A stretch of 44,974 nucleotides of DNA from Azospirillaceae bacterium (GTDB taxonomy: Bacteria > Pseudomonadota > Alphaproteobacteria > Azospirillales > Azospirillaceae): NCBI GenBank assembly GCA_028281465.1, contig JANQJV010000192.1, positions 1-44,974 of the forward strand, in the 5' to 3' direction. Numbering within the stretch: position 1 is the first letter of the stretch; every line of letters begins with the position of its first letter. Positions 8,035 to 16,092 of this stretch are shown piece by piece. Both the position numbers and the translations under genes were made by a program. The notes below the pieces were generated by a model, which saw nothing but the letters and a program-made list of their open reading frames with translations, searched no databases and was not told the origin of the DNA.

Positions 8035-8256
8035 TGCTTGTGCGTAGAATGTGGCACTTTCTTCACAAGGTGGATAACCCGGATCGGTGCTGGGTTCGGT
8101 GTCGGAATACAACCATCGCTGTAGAAAACGCGGCGCCTTCATTATAAATCGCCGTGCCCAGATCGGGTCATTCGTGCTCCCAGGGGCAACAAAATCCGGA
8201 CACATCCCGTCACCGGCCCCAGCGCGCCGCTCCCTCACCCGTGGTGGTGGCGACCT

Positions 8257-8284
8257 TTGCGTTCTTGTCGAGATATGGTAGGAT
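8257..8284 (+). promoter_or_regulatory. Putative rpiB-glyA-nrdR promoter
   Basis: TTGCGT (8257-8262) and TAGGAT (8279-8284) are separated by 16 bases, about 60 bases upstream of the rpiB start. The match is moderate, and the position fits a promoter for the cluster. Confidence 0.35.
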
Positions 8285-8344
8285 CGCCCAGTTGATGCGG
8301 ACGCGGCCGTCTCGGTCTCAGAAACTTGCGAGGTAGCGTGCAGG

Positions 8345-8821
8345 ATGGATGCTGCGATGAACTCACCCGTGGCATGCGCGGCCGACCATGCTGGTGTCGA
8401 GTTGAAAGACCGTCTGGTTGACCATCTGCGTAGCCAGGGCATCGAGGTGCTCGATCTCGGCACCCGTGGCCAGACATCGGTCGATTATCCCGATTTCGCC
8501 GATGCCGTCGCCGAAGCGATCGAAACAGGCCGCGCCATCCGCGGTGTGCTGGTGTGCGGTACCGGTGTCGGTGTCAGCATCGCGGCCAATCGCCATGGGG
8601 CCGTGCGGGCGGCGCTGTGCACCAACACCACGATGGCACGGCTTGCCCGGCACCATAATGATGCCAATGTTCTGGCGCTCGGTGCCCGCGTGATTGGACC
8701 GGCAGTCGCGTGCGACTGCTTGGACACCTTCCTCACCACCGCATTCGATGGCGGAGACCGACACGTCCGGCGCATTGCCAAGCTCACAGCCGGCGGATCG
8801 CGGGCGCCGCACCAGAATTGA
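8345..8821 (+). CDS. rpiB: Ribose-5-phosphate isomerase B
   Basis: A 158-residue RpiB/LacA-family protein. Landmarks are [10 protein letters not shown] at the N-terminus, [16 protein letters not shown], the phosphate-binding and catalytic segment [23 protein letters not shown] (the Cys is the catalytic base position in E. coli RpiB) and [16 protein letters not shown]. It interconverts ribose 5-phosphate and ribulose 5-phosphate. An ATG at 8357 is an equally possible start ([13 protein letters not shown]), with AGGATGG about 8 bases upstream. It is the first gene of rpiB-glyA-nrdR, an order common in alphaproteobacteria. Confidence 0.93.
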   Translation: MDAAMNSPVACAADHAGVELKDRLVDHLRSQGIEVLDLGTRGQTSVDYPDFADAVAEAIETGRAIRGVLVCGTGVGVSIAANRHGAVRAALCTNTTMARLARHHNDANVLALGARVIGPAVACDCLDTFLTTAFDGGDRHVRRIAKLTAGGSRAPHQN

Positions 8822-8837
8822 GGACAAGGAGACGCAG

Positions 8838-10166
8838 ATGTCCAATCACACAGGCTCGTTGGCACGCATGACGCCGCTGCACGGAGCCGGCAACGGCTTT
8901 TTCCAGAAGGCGCTGGCCGAACGGGACCCGGATGTGGCGTTGGCGGTCCGCGACGAACTGGTGCGTCAGCAATCACAGATTGAATTGATCGCGTCGGAAA
9001 ACATCGTCTCCGCAGCGGTCTTGGAGGCACAAGGATCGGTCCTGACCAACAAGTACGCCGAAGGCTACCCCGGCAGGCGCTACTATGGCGGGTGCGAGCA
9101 CGTCGACGTGATCGAATCCCTCGCCATCGACCGGGCAAAACGCCTGTTCAGCTGCGCATTTGCTAATGTGCAACCACACTCCGGCGCCCAGGCCAACCAG
9201 GCGGTGATGCTCGCCCTCTTGCAGCCGGGTGACTGTGTGCTCGGTATGTCGTTGGCGGCCGGCGGCCATCTGACCCATGGTGCGGCACCCAATCTATCCG
9301 GAAAATGGTTCAAGGCGGTGCCGTACGGCGTCCGGCGCGACGATGGCTTGATCGATTTCGACGACGTGCATAGGCTGGCAGAAGAACACCAACCGCGGTT
9401 AATCATTGCTGGCGGCTCGGCCTATGCGCGAACCATCGATTTCGAGCGTTTCCGCAGCATCGCTGACCAGGTCGGTGCCTATCTGCTTGTCGACATGGCC
9501 CATTTCGCCGGATTGGTGGCCGGTGGGGTCCACCCGACCCCCTTGCCACACGCCCATGTGGTGACCACGACCACGCACAAGACGTTGCGCGGGCCGCGCG
9601 GCGGCATGATCCTGTCCAACGATGCCGAGCTGGGCAAAAAGATCAATTCCGCCGTTTTCCCGGGATTACAGGGCGGTCCGCTGATGCATGTGATCGCCGC
9701 CAAGGCAACCGCCTTCGGCGAGGCCCTGCGTCCGGATTTCGCCCGCTATGCGGCCCAGGTGGTGGAAAATGCCCGGGCCCTGGCGCACCGTGTTCAAGCA
9801 GGTGGGTTGGCCATCGTGTCCGGCGGGACCGACACCCATCTTGTCTTGGTGGATCTGCGCCCGAAAGGGCTGACCGGTAAAGCGGCAGAGCAGAGCTTGG
9901 AACGAGCGGGACTCACCTGCAACAAAAACGGTGTTCCGTTCGATCCGGAGAAACCGGCCATCACCTCCGGTATCCGGCTAGGCTCGCCGGCTGGTACCAC
10001 ACGCGGCTTCGGAGTGGAGGAATTTCAGCGAATCGGCGAGATGGTGGCCGAAGTGCTGGACGGGTTGGCGGCCAGCAATTCGGGCGACAATCAAGTGGTG
10101 GAACTCGCCGTGCGGCGTAAGGTCGGAGCTCTTTGCGACCGTTTCCCGATTTATCCGACCCTGTAA
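8838..10166 (+). CDS. glyA: Serine hydroxymethyltransferase
   Basis: A 442-residue PLP enzyme that converts serine and tetrahydrofolate to glycine and methylene-tetrahydrofolate. Key features are [11 protein letters not shown] near residue 48, [20 protein letters not shown] near 71-90, [13 protein letters not shown] near 218, and the PLP lysine in [14 protein letters not shown] (K248). The C-terminal [12 protein letters not shown] is also present. The ATG at 8838 has AAGGAGA about 7 bases upstream, a strong ribosome binding site. It lies 16 bases after rpiB and 18 before nrdR, so the three form an operon. Confidence 0.97.
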   Translation: MSNHTGSLARMTPLHGAGNGFFQKALAERDPDVALAVRDELVRQQSQIELIASENIVSAAVLEAQGSVLTNKYAEGYPGRRYYGGCEHVDVIESLAIDRAKRLFSCAFANVQPHSGAQANQAVMLALLQPGDCVLGMSLAAGGHLTHGAAPNLSGKWFKAVPYGVRRDDGLIDFDDVHRLAEEHQPRLIIAGGSAYARTIDFERFRSIADQVGAYLLVDMAHFAGLVAGGVHPTPLPHAHVVTTTTHKTLRGPRGGMILSNDAELGKKINSAVFPGLQGGPLMHVIAAKATAFGEALRPDFARYAAQVVENARALAHRVQAGGLAIVSGGTDTHLVLVDLRPKGLTGKAAEQSLERAGLTCNKNGVPFDPEKPAITSGIRLGSPAGTTRGFGVEEFQRIGEMVAEVLDGLAASNSGDNQVVELAVRRKVGALCDRFPIYPTL

Positions 10167-10184
10167 CCTTGCGGAGCGCGAACG

Positions 10185-10664
10185 ATGCGGTGCCCGTTTT
10201 GCGGACACGAAGACACCCAGGTGAAAGACTCCCGTCCCACGGAAGACAATTCGGCAATTCGGCGGCGCCGGCTTTGCCCGAATTGCGGGGCCCGGTTCAC
10301 CACCTTCGAACGTGTCCAACTGCGCGAACTGACAGTCTTAAAGAGTACGGCGCAAAAGGAACCATTCGATCGCGACAAACTGCTACGCTCCATGCGGGTG
10401 GCCTTGCGTAAACGGCCGGTGGAAGCGGATCGTATCGACCGCGTCGTCAACAGTATTGTCCGCCAATTGGAATCTTCCGGCGAGAGCGAAATCCCCTCCA
10501 AACAGATCGGCGAAATGGTGATGCAGTCGCTGTTGCAACTCGATAAGGTTGCCTATGTCCGATATGCATCTGTATATAAAGACTTCCGTGAGGTCTCCGA
10601 CTTCCATGAGATCGTTGAATCCCTGACACCGATGGGGGACGCACGCATATCCGGACGTGTTTGA
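10185..10664 (+). CDS. nrdR: Transcriptional repressor NrdR
   Basis: A 159-residue protein. The N-terminal zinc ribbon has CPFC at residues 3-6 and CPNC at about 31-34, with the signature [15 protein letters not shown] between. An ATP-cone domain follows (about 49-139) with [22 protein letters not shown] and [12 protein letters not shown]. NrdR binds paired NrdR boxes and represses ribonucleotide reductase genes according to ATP and dATP levels. No nrd gene or NrdR box pair was recognised in this window. It is the third gene of the rpiB-glyA-nrdR run. Confidence 0.97.
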   Translation: MRCPFCGHEDTQVKDSRPTEDNSAIRRRRLCPNCGARFTTFERVQLRELTVLKSTAQKEPFDRDKLLRSMRVALRKRPVEADRIDRVVNSIVRQLESSGESEIPSKQIGEMVMQSLLQLDKVAYVRYASVYKDFREVSDFHEIVESLTPMGDARISGRV

Positions 10665-10736
10665 TCAGCAGATTCCGCTCACCTGGCCCGCCATTGGATC
10701 GAACTCCATCTCATCGCTAGGGCGAATCGATGGTCG

Positions 10737-12581
10737 TTGGTGCCTCGGGATCAAGCCTGGATACCAATCCAAGTCTTGCATAGGCTGGCCCGACGGTCGA
10801 AAGATCAGCGGGTGATCGGCCCGGTTTCGGATGGGGTGCCACCATTGCGCATTCAGTCTGTTGCACGCCGAACCGCCGCGGCGGCCATCTCCTGGATGTT
10901 GTGCCTGTTGATGCCTTACGGTTCTCCCAGCGCCGTAATGGCACAAACCGAGACCCGGTTGCCTGCTTTGTCGGATGCGGGAAGTTATCTGGCCGGGCGT
11001 TTCGCACAGCACGCCAATGATTGGCATGCCGCATCGCGTTTTATGACTAAAGCGTTGGCCCGCGATCCAACGGACGATCGCCTGCTGCGCCGCACTTTCA
11101 TGCTGAAACTCGGTGTTGGCCAGTGGCGGGAGGCCGTGCCGCTGGCCCGGCGAATCGTGGACAGCGAAACCTCAGCCGTGCTCGCTCAGACGGTGCTCAT
11201 TGCTGACGATATCCGGAACAGTACCTTGGAATCGGCTGCGGCACGGGTTGCCGCTCTGCCGGTCTCAGGCGTGGGCCGAGTTTTACAGGCTTTGGCTGGT
11301 GCCTGGGTGTCGTCGGCAGCAGGTCGCCCGGACGAGGCCCTGCAGCACCTAGACCCCTTGGCCGACTCCGGGGGTCGGAAATTACAGGCTCTCCATGCCG
11401 CTTGGATTAGTGAGCGCGCGGGCCGGTTGGAAGAGTCAGCACGGTGGTTGCGGCGTGCCGCTGTAGGGGAACTGAGATCGCTACGCATGATACTGGCTCT
11501 CGGCGGCCACCTGGAACGCCGTGGCAAGGTCGATGCCGTACGTCAACTCTACCGGGGATTCGACGGCGGTACCACCGCCGTGACTGTCGATCTGTCCGAC
11601 CTGGAAGCAGAAATCGCGTCGGTCCCGATCGATACATCGGTCGGCCTTTCGCCGACCGAGGGTTTGGCGCAGGTCCTGTTCGATCTGGCCAATGCCCTTC
11701 ATCAGGACGAGTCGGACGAATTGGCACTCATCTATGGGCGCCTGGCGCTGGCGCTCCATCCACGCTTCGCCCTCGCTGCGCTTTTCCTGGGGGATGTCCT
11801 ACGCGACCGCGGGCGCGACGAAGACGCTCTGGCCCATTACCATCGGGCCCTTGAGGCTGCGCCGTTCCTGCGTGGCACCATCAAGCTCCGCCTGGCCGAC
11901 ACCTTGAGCGACGCCGGCCGCCACGGAGATGCCATTGAGACGCTCGAGGCACTGCTAATCACAAATCCGGACTGGATGGTGGCGCTGCAGAGTCTCGGCG
12001 ACGAGCACCGCCGCGTCGGCGCTTACGAACAGGCCATCGAACGCTATTCCGCCGCCCTGGCCCAAGCGCCACCAGGCAGCGAAGAGCGCTGGCCGATCCT
12101 TTATGGCCGTGCCATCGCCTTGGACCGAGTCGGCCGCTGGCCGATGGCAGAACGCGACTTGGAACAGGCGATCGCCATCAACCCCAATCATCCAAGCTTG
12201 CTCAACTATCTCGGCTACACTTGGGCCGACCGCGGCGAAAATCTTCCCCAGGCCCTTGACATGATCCAACGGGCGGTCGCGCAGAGACCAGAGGACGGCT
12301 ACATTATCGATAGTTTGGGCTGGGTCTTGTTTCGCCTGGGAGATATTGGAGGCGCGATCCGACACTTGGAGCGGGCGGTGGAGCTTGTCCCGCTTGATCC
12401 AACGATCAACGACCATTTGGGCGATGCCTATCTGGCCGCCGGACGCCACCTGGAAGCGGTTTTTCAATGGCGCCGCGCCTTATCCCATGTCGGCGACAAC
12501 ACGACACTCGAGACCGCAATCCGTCGAAAGCTCTCCAAACAGGCAGCACACCGGGTGCGGAGTCAAGCCGATGGCACCTGA
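10737..12581 (+). CDS. Exported tetratricopeptide-repeat protein
   Basis: The outer frame gives 614 residues from a TTG. A signal peptide is seen well inside it: basic RIQSVARR, hydrophobic TAAAAISWMLCLLMPYG, then a likely cleavage after SAVMAQ. The true start may therefore be GTG 10836 or TTG 10845, with GGATGGGG just upstream. The mature part has repeated TPR helices; the clearest are in the last 250 residues (ERDLEQAIAINPNHPSLLNYLGY, IQRAVAQRPEDGYIIDSLGW, LERAVELVPLDPTINDHLGDAY). Proteins like this sit before ispE in Rhodospirillales and are thought to act in envelope assembly; the exact role is unknown. It overlaps ispE by 11 bases. Confidence 0.8.
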   Translation: MVPRDQAWIPIQVLHRLARRSKDQRVIGPVSDGVPPLRIQSVARRTAAAAISWMLCLLMPYGSPSAVMAQTETRLPALSDAGSYLAGRFAQHANDWHAASRFMTKALARDPTDDRLLRRTFMLKLGVGQWREAVPLARRIVDSETSAVLAQTVLIADDIRNSTLESAAARVAALPVSGVGRVLQALAGAWVSSAAGRPDEALQHLDPLADSGGRKLQALHAAWISERAGRLEESARWLRRAAVGELRSLRMILALGGHLERRGKVDAVRQLYRGFDGGTTAVTVDLSDLEAEIASVPIDTSVGLSPTEGLAQVLFDLANALHQDESDELALIYGRLALALHPRFALAALFLGDVLRDRGRDEDALAHYHRALEAAPFLRGTIKLRLADTLSDAGRHGDAIETLEALLITNPDWMVALQSLGDEHRRVGAYEQAIERYSAALAQAPPGSEERWPILYGRAIALDRVGRWPMAERDLEQAIAINPNHPSLLNYLGYTWADRGENLPQALDMIQRAVAQRPEDGYIIDSLGWVLFRLGDIGGAIRHLERAVELVPLDPTINDHLGDAYLAAGRHLEAVFQWRRALSHVGDNTTLETAIRRKLSKQAAHRVRSQADGT

Positions 12582-13464
12582 CCGGCTGGACCCGGTACCG
12601 ATCATCGAACCGGCACCGGCCAAGCTCAACCTCTATCTGCATGTGCTAGGCAGACGCGCAGACGGGTATCACGACCTGGACAGTCTGGTCGCTTTCGCCG
12701 ACATCGGCGACACCATCACGGTGTCGACCGAATCGTCCGGACCCTTCACTCTGGACATTGATGGCGACCAAGCCGATGCATTGGTCCGCGATCCATGGGA
12801 AAATAACCTGGTGTGGCGCGCCGCCACCCGGCTCAGCGACGCAGTTGGCCGCCGCCTGCCGGCGCGCATACGACTTACAAAACGCCTTCCCGTGGCATCG
12901 GGCATCGGCGGCGGCTCAGCCGACGCGGCCGCCTGCCTGCGCGCCCTGTGTCGCCTTTGGGACCTGTCGCCGGAAGACCCGACGGTAACCGCCGTCGCAT
13001 TGTCTCTTGGCGCCGATGTGCCGGTCTGTCTGGTCGGTCGGACCGCTCGGATCGGAGGGGTGGGTGACCGCCTGGCGTTGGTCCTTGGGCTGCCCGCCAG
13101 TCCTCTGGTTCTGGTCAACCCTGGTGTGGCGGTCCCCACACCGGCCGTGTTCGGCGCTTTGGCAGGGCGTTTTTCGCCGGCTGGCGAGCCGCTTATTTCT
13201 TCGGCGGACACGAAGGCTCTCGTCGCCCAACTTCGCAGCCGGGGCAATGACCTGACCCCGCCAGCGTTGTCGCTTGCCCCTGCGATCGGCACAGTCCTGG
13301 AAGCCCTGGCAGCCTGGCCAGACTGTCTCTTAAGCCGCATGTCGGGCAGCGGGGCAACCTGCTTCGGTCTGTTCGCCGACGTCGATGCCGCACGACGCTG
13401 CGCCGACGACCTGAGCGCACGTCACCCGAGTTGGTGGGTGCGCGTAAGCCGCATCCGTGCGTGA
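12571..13464 (+). CDS. ispE: 4-diphosphocytidyl-2-C-methyl-D-erythritol kinase
   Basis: A 297-residue GHMP kinase of the MEP isoprenoid pathway. Motifs: PAPAKLNLYLHVLGRRADGYHDL at the N-terminus, the ATP-binding loop LPVASGIGGGSADAAACL near residue 108, and SRMSGSGATCFGLF near 256 (third GHMP motif). The ATG at 12571 lies inside the end of the TPR gene (11-base overlap), which suggests translational coupling. The product supplies precursors for ubiquinone and undecaprenyl chains. The length is normal for the family. Confidence 0.95.
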   Translation: MAPDRLDPVPIIEPAPAKLNLYLHVLGRRADGYHDLDSLVAFADIGDTITVSTESSGPFTLDIDGDQADALVRDPWENNLVWRAATRLSDAVGRRLPARIRLTKRLPVASGIGGGSADAAACLRALCRLWDLSPEDPTVTAVALSLGADVPVCLVGRTARIGGVGDRLALVLGLPASPLVLVNPGVAVPTPAVFGALAGRFSPAGEPLISSADTKALVAQLRSRGNDLTPPALSLAPAIGTVLEALAAWPDCLLSRMSGSGATCFGLFADVDAARRCADDLSARHPSWWVRVSRIRA

Positions 13465-13497
13465 GAGGGTGTGTCTTGACCCGCGTCCGTCCGGGAC

Positions 13498-14208
13498 TTA
13501 CCGCTTGATCCACAGGTGCTTCACGGCCGGGTCGATTTCCGAGAGGTCACGCAGACGGAACAGGAGCTTGGCCTTCAGAATCTGCCCTTCGGCCAACAAA
13601 CGCACACCATTGGACAGCATCAAATCCCGAGCCAACACAGAATTCACCGGGATGCGCATGAGTGGACACCGGGATGCGTGTTCGGTGGTGATGATCTCCT
13701 CGTTGTCATCCGTCCCGGTCTCCGGCAATTCGTCGGCTGGCGACAGAACCCCGTCCAGAGCCGCGGTTGGCACTTCGACTCCGCGGTATCGGTCCGACAG
13801 GTCCGTATCCTGATCGATCAGGATCCGGCCGAACCGCTCGGCCAACATTTCGACGGTGACCGGTTTGGCCATGAAGCAGTCAACGTCGAGGTCGATGGCC
13901 AGGCTGATGTATTCGGTATCGCAGTGGCCGGTGAGAACAGCGAACGGAACCTTGGTATCCGCACCGGTGGCTCCCGTGCGCACTGCCTTGAGCAACTGCA
14001 AGCCGTTCATCCGCGGCATGTTGAGATCGCACAGGATGCAATCCATTCCCGTAGGCTTTTTCAGCAGTTGCACGGCCTCTTCGCCGTCCGCCGCTTCCCA
14101 AACCTGCAGCGCCTTGAGCTTACGCATCATCAAAACGACAAGCGAGCGCGTAAACTCGTCGTCATCCACCACCAGAACGGAACGTCCCCAGAGAACGCCG
14201 GAAGTCAT
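13498..14208 (-). CDS. Response regulator with receiver domain and a small C-terminal VLARD module
   Basis: A 236-residue protein. The receiver domain has the acidic pocket VLVVDDD, the phospho-acceptor Asp in CDLNMPRMNG, the conserved Thr in TGHCD and Lys in AKPVT. There is no DNA-binding or enzymatic output domain. After a linker of about 50 acidic residues, the last 55 or so carry VLARDLMLSNG, GQILKAKLLFRL and a final LWIKR. This module resembles the short segment found ahead of HD-GYP and HDOD domains. The upstream gene encodes a paralogue with the same two-part design. I aligned the start with that paralogue (ATG 14208); a GTG at 14253 is possible. It is the last gene of the MCP operon. 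Confidence 0.8.
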   Translation of the reverse strand: MTSGVLWGRSVLVVDDDEFTRSLVVLMMRKLKALQVWEAADGEEAVQLLKKPTGMDCILCDLNMPRMNGLQLLKAVRTGATGADTKVPFAVLTGHCDTEYISLAIDLDVDCFMAKPVTVEMLAERFGRILIDQDTDLSDRYRGVEVPTAALDGVLSPADELPETGTDDNEEIITTEHASRCPLMRIPVNSVLARDLMLSNGVRLLAEGQILKAKLLFRLRDLSEIDPAVKHLWIKR

Positions 14209-14312
14209 GGCCGCAGTGTCCGCCTCGACGGAGAGAATGGGATCGGGCGGCACCAGCGTGCGATGCCGGCACGCCTTTCCTCAAGATTGAGTGTTTACGA
14301 GGATGCCCTGGG

Positions 14313-15041
14313 TCAGGGCAACTGTTGAGCACCGTCGGGAAACACCCAAATCGGCTCGATCGAATAATCGAGTGTCTTTAGTTCATGCAGCCGAGCCAGA
14401 AGTTTCGGTTTGAGCACCTGTCCCGCCTCAATGACCGTGATGCCGTTGCGCAGGACCAAGTCTCGGGCCAACACATCCCCTTCGGCGACGTCTTCAAGCC
14501 GGCGGCAGACGGCTCCATAAGGCGGCGAAGACGGCTCCACCTTGGATGCCACATCCAGAACGTCCGGCGAATCGTCGACTGGCAGAATGCCGCCTGAGGG
14601 GACAACGATGTCCGCATAGGCTTCCGGCGGCTCCAACTCCAAGTCCTCCGACATGATTCGCGACAGCCGCTCGGCCAGAACCCCCAACGTCACCGGCTTG
14701 ATCAGAAAGGCACTGACATCGAGGTTGACAGCCAAATTGACAACATCGACATCGCTGTAGCCGGTCAGCATGGCGATCGGGAGGTTGCGCGCCACGCCCG
14801 CGTCACCGCACCGGACGGCCCTCAGAAACTCAAGACCGTTGAGGTGCGGCATGTTGAAGTCACAAATGACGGCACTGACCGTGTCGTTGCGGCGCAGCAG
14901 ATGCAGGGCCTCCGCACCGTCGGTTGCTTCACGAATCTGCAGGGCGTCAAGTTTGCGCACCATGCGTGCCACGATGGCACGGCTAAAATCCTCATCATCG
15001 ACGATCAGGATGGTGCGGCCCCAGAGGAGGTTTCTGACCAT
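14313..15041 (-). CDS. Response regulator, tandem paralogue with the same C-terminal VLARD module
   Basis: A 242-residue protein starting MVRNLLWGRTILIVDDEDF. The receiver domain is complete: DDE pocket, phospho-acceptor Asp in CDFNMPHLNGLEF, TGYSD and IKPVT. The C-terminal module repeats the downstream paralogue: DVLARDLVLRNG, GQVLKPKLLARL and a final PIWV. The two proteins also share L-W-G-R before the first strand, so they arose by tandem duplication. The linker differs in length and sequence. No DNA-binding domain is present, so output is probably by protein contact or nucleotide sensing. A GTG at 15059 is an alternative start. Confidence 0.8.
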   Translation of the reverse strand: MVRNLLWGRTILIVDDEDFSRAIVARMVRKLDALQIREATDGAEALHLLRRNDTVSAVICDFNMPHLNGLEFLRAVRCGDAGVARNLPIAMLTGYSDVDVVNLAVNLDVSAFLIKPVTLGVLAERLSRIMSEDLELEPPEAYADIVVPSGGILPVDDSPDVLDVASKVEPSSPPYGAVCRRLEDVAEGDVLARDLVLRNGITVIEAGQVLKPKLLARLHELKTLDYSIEPIWVFPDGAQQLP

Positions 15042-15196
15042 TCGATCGACTACTCGCACAGCTATGGTACGTCATGGTACGGGCGCGCCAATCTAGAGCG
15101 AAAAGGAGCTAATCCCAGTCGATGAGATGGTCCATCGATACCCCCATTTGTGCAGCCGGTCCGAGCCCGGTTTCCATCCACAATCGTCCGCGGTGG

Positions 15197-16045
15197 TCAT
15201 GCCTCGCTTCGCCGCGCCGTGACCACTTGCTCGAGCAACTCCGTCAGCTCGATTCGAGAAACCGGTTTCACCAGATATCCGTCGGCTCCTCGGGCCAGGG
15301 CATCATCCACGATTCCGGCCAGTCGGTACACCGACAGCACCAGCATGGGCGTCGTCGTTGCCGCAGCCGTAAAGCCTTGGCGCACCCGCTCGACCAGGGT
15401 GAAGCCATCCAATCCCGGCATTTCAAGATCACAGATAATCACATCCGGAGATTGGCCGATCTGCTGCAGCACATCGATGGCGTGCAGCCCATCCCGGGCC
15501 TGATACACCTCCGCCACTGGCAACTCCTCCAGCAAGCGGACCAGTAGACCACGTTGGAAATCCTCATCCTCGACCACAAGCACCGTCAAGCTCGAGTATT
15601 CGAAAGTTCCGGCTGGCATGAACGACACAGGCTCCCAGGACGACGGCGCACCAAGCCGATCCGCCATTGCCGGCTCCAGTGCCCCCTGTTCCGTTTGCGT
15701 CGGCGGCGCTATAGCGTCGACGATCTTGCGCGACAGGAGCAAGGACAATTGTCCGTTTTCCAGCCGAAGCATTTTCTCTGCGTCCTTGGGCAGCGGAATG
15801 CGCTCGCGCCGGCACAGCAGCATAAGATAGGCGGTCACCTCTGAAGCCGACAAGAGAACGATGCTCGGCTGATCTGCCCCTTGCTCCCGCACCTGGGCTG
15901 CAAGAACCAATGGGGCCGCTGTCTTGAGCCAAATGCGCTCGACCGACTCGATCTTGGGCTGGCGTTCGGCCACCGGAGCGAACAGTCGCACCGCTGCCAA
16001 CACCGCGTCATCGGAAAATCCGATCAGGCGCTTCTCGGAAATCAT
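15197..16045 (-). CDS. Response regulator with an unrecognised N-terminal domain and C-terminal receiver
   Basis: A 282-residue protein. Residues 1-110 form a domain I do not recognise: it begins MISEKRLIGFSDDAV and holds SASEVTAYLMLLCRRERIPLPKD and LSLLLSRKI, so it is mostly helical. The receiver occupies about 152-275, with VLVVEDEDF, phospho-acceptor Asp in CDLEMPGLDGF, Ser in place of the usual Thr (LSVYR), and VKPVSR. The receiver at the C-terminus is the reverse of the common order. The ATG at 16045 follows a G-rich GGGGGGA about 9 bases upstream; a GTG at 16096 overlapping the MCP stop (GTGA) would suggest coupling. It likely works with the MCP encoded just upstream. Confidence 0.75.
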   Translation of the reverse strand: MISEKRLIGFSDDAVLAAVRLFAPVAERQPKIESVERIWLKTAAPLVLAAQVREQGADQPSIVLLSASEVTAYLMLLCRRERIPLPKDAEKMLRLENGQLSLLLSRKIVDAIAPPTQTEQGALEPAMADRLGAPSSWEPVSFMPAGTFEYSSLTVLVVEDEDFQRGLLVRLLEELPVAEVYQARDGLHAIDVLQQIGQSPDVIICDLEMPGLDGFTLVERVRQGFTAAATTTPMLVLSVYRLAGIVDDALARGADGYLVKPVSRIELTELLEQVVTARRSEA

Positions 16046-16092
16046 ACGGGCCCATCCCCCCATTCCTCGGATCGCCTGGGCTGTGCCGATCG

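Larger units (their letters stand above)
7915..8344. other. 430-bp divergent intergenic region between mucR and rpiB
   Basis: The region has no credible gene. Its mucR-proximal half (about 7960-8060) is clearly richer in A and T than the window and holds TTGACA-like promoter boxes and an imperfect palindrome. The middle (8060-8250) shows nothing I recognise. The rpiB-proximal end carries a promoter-like pair at 8257-8284. Confidence 0.6.

Noticed and set aside
8052..8070. TGGCAC that could be a sigma-54 -24 element upstream of rpiB
   Set aside because: The required TTGC-type -12 element is not found at the right spacing.
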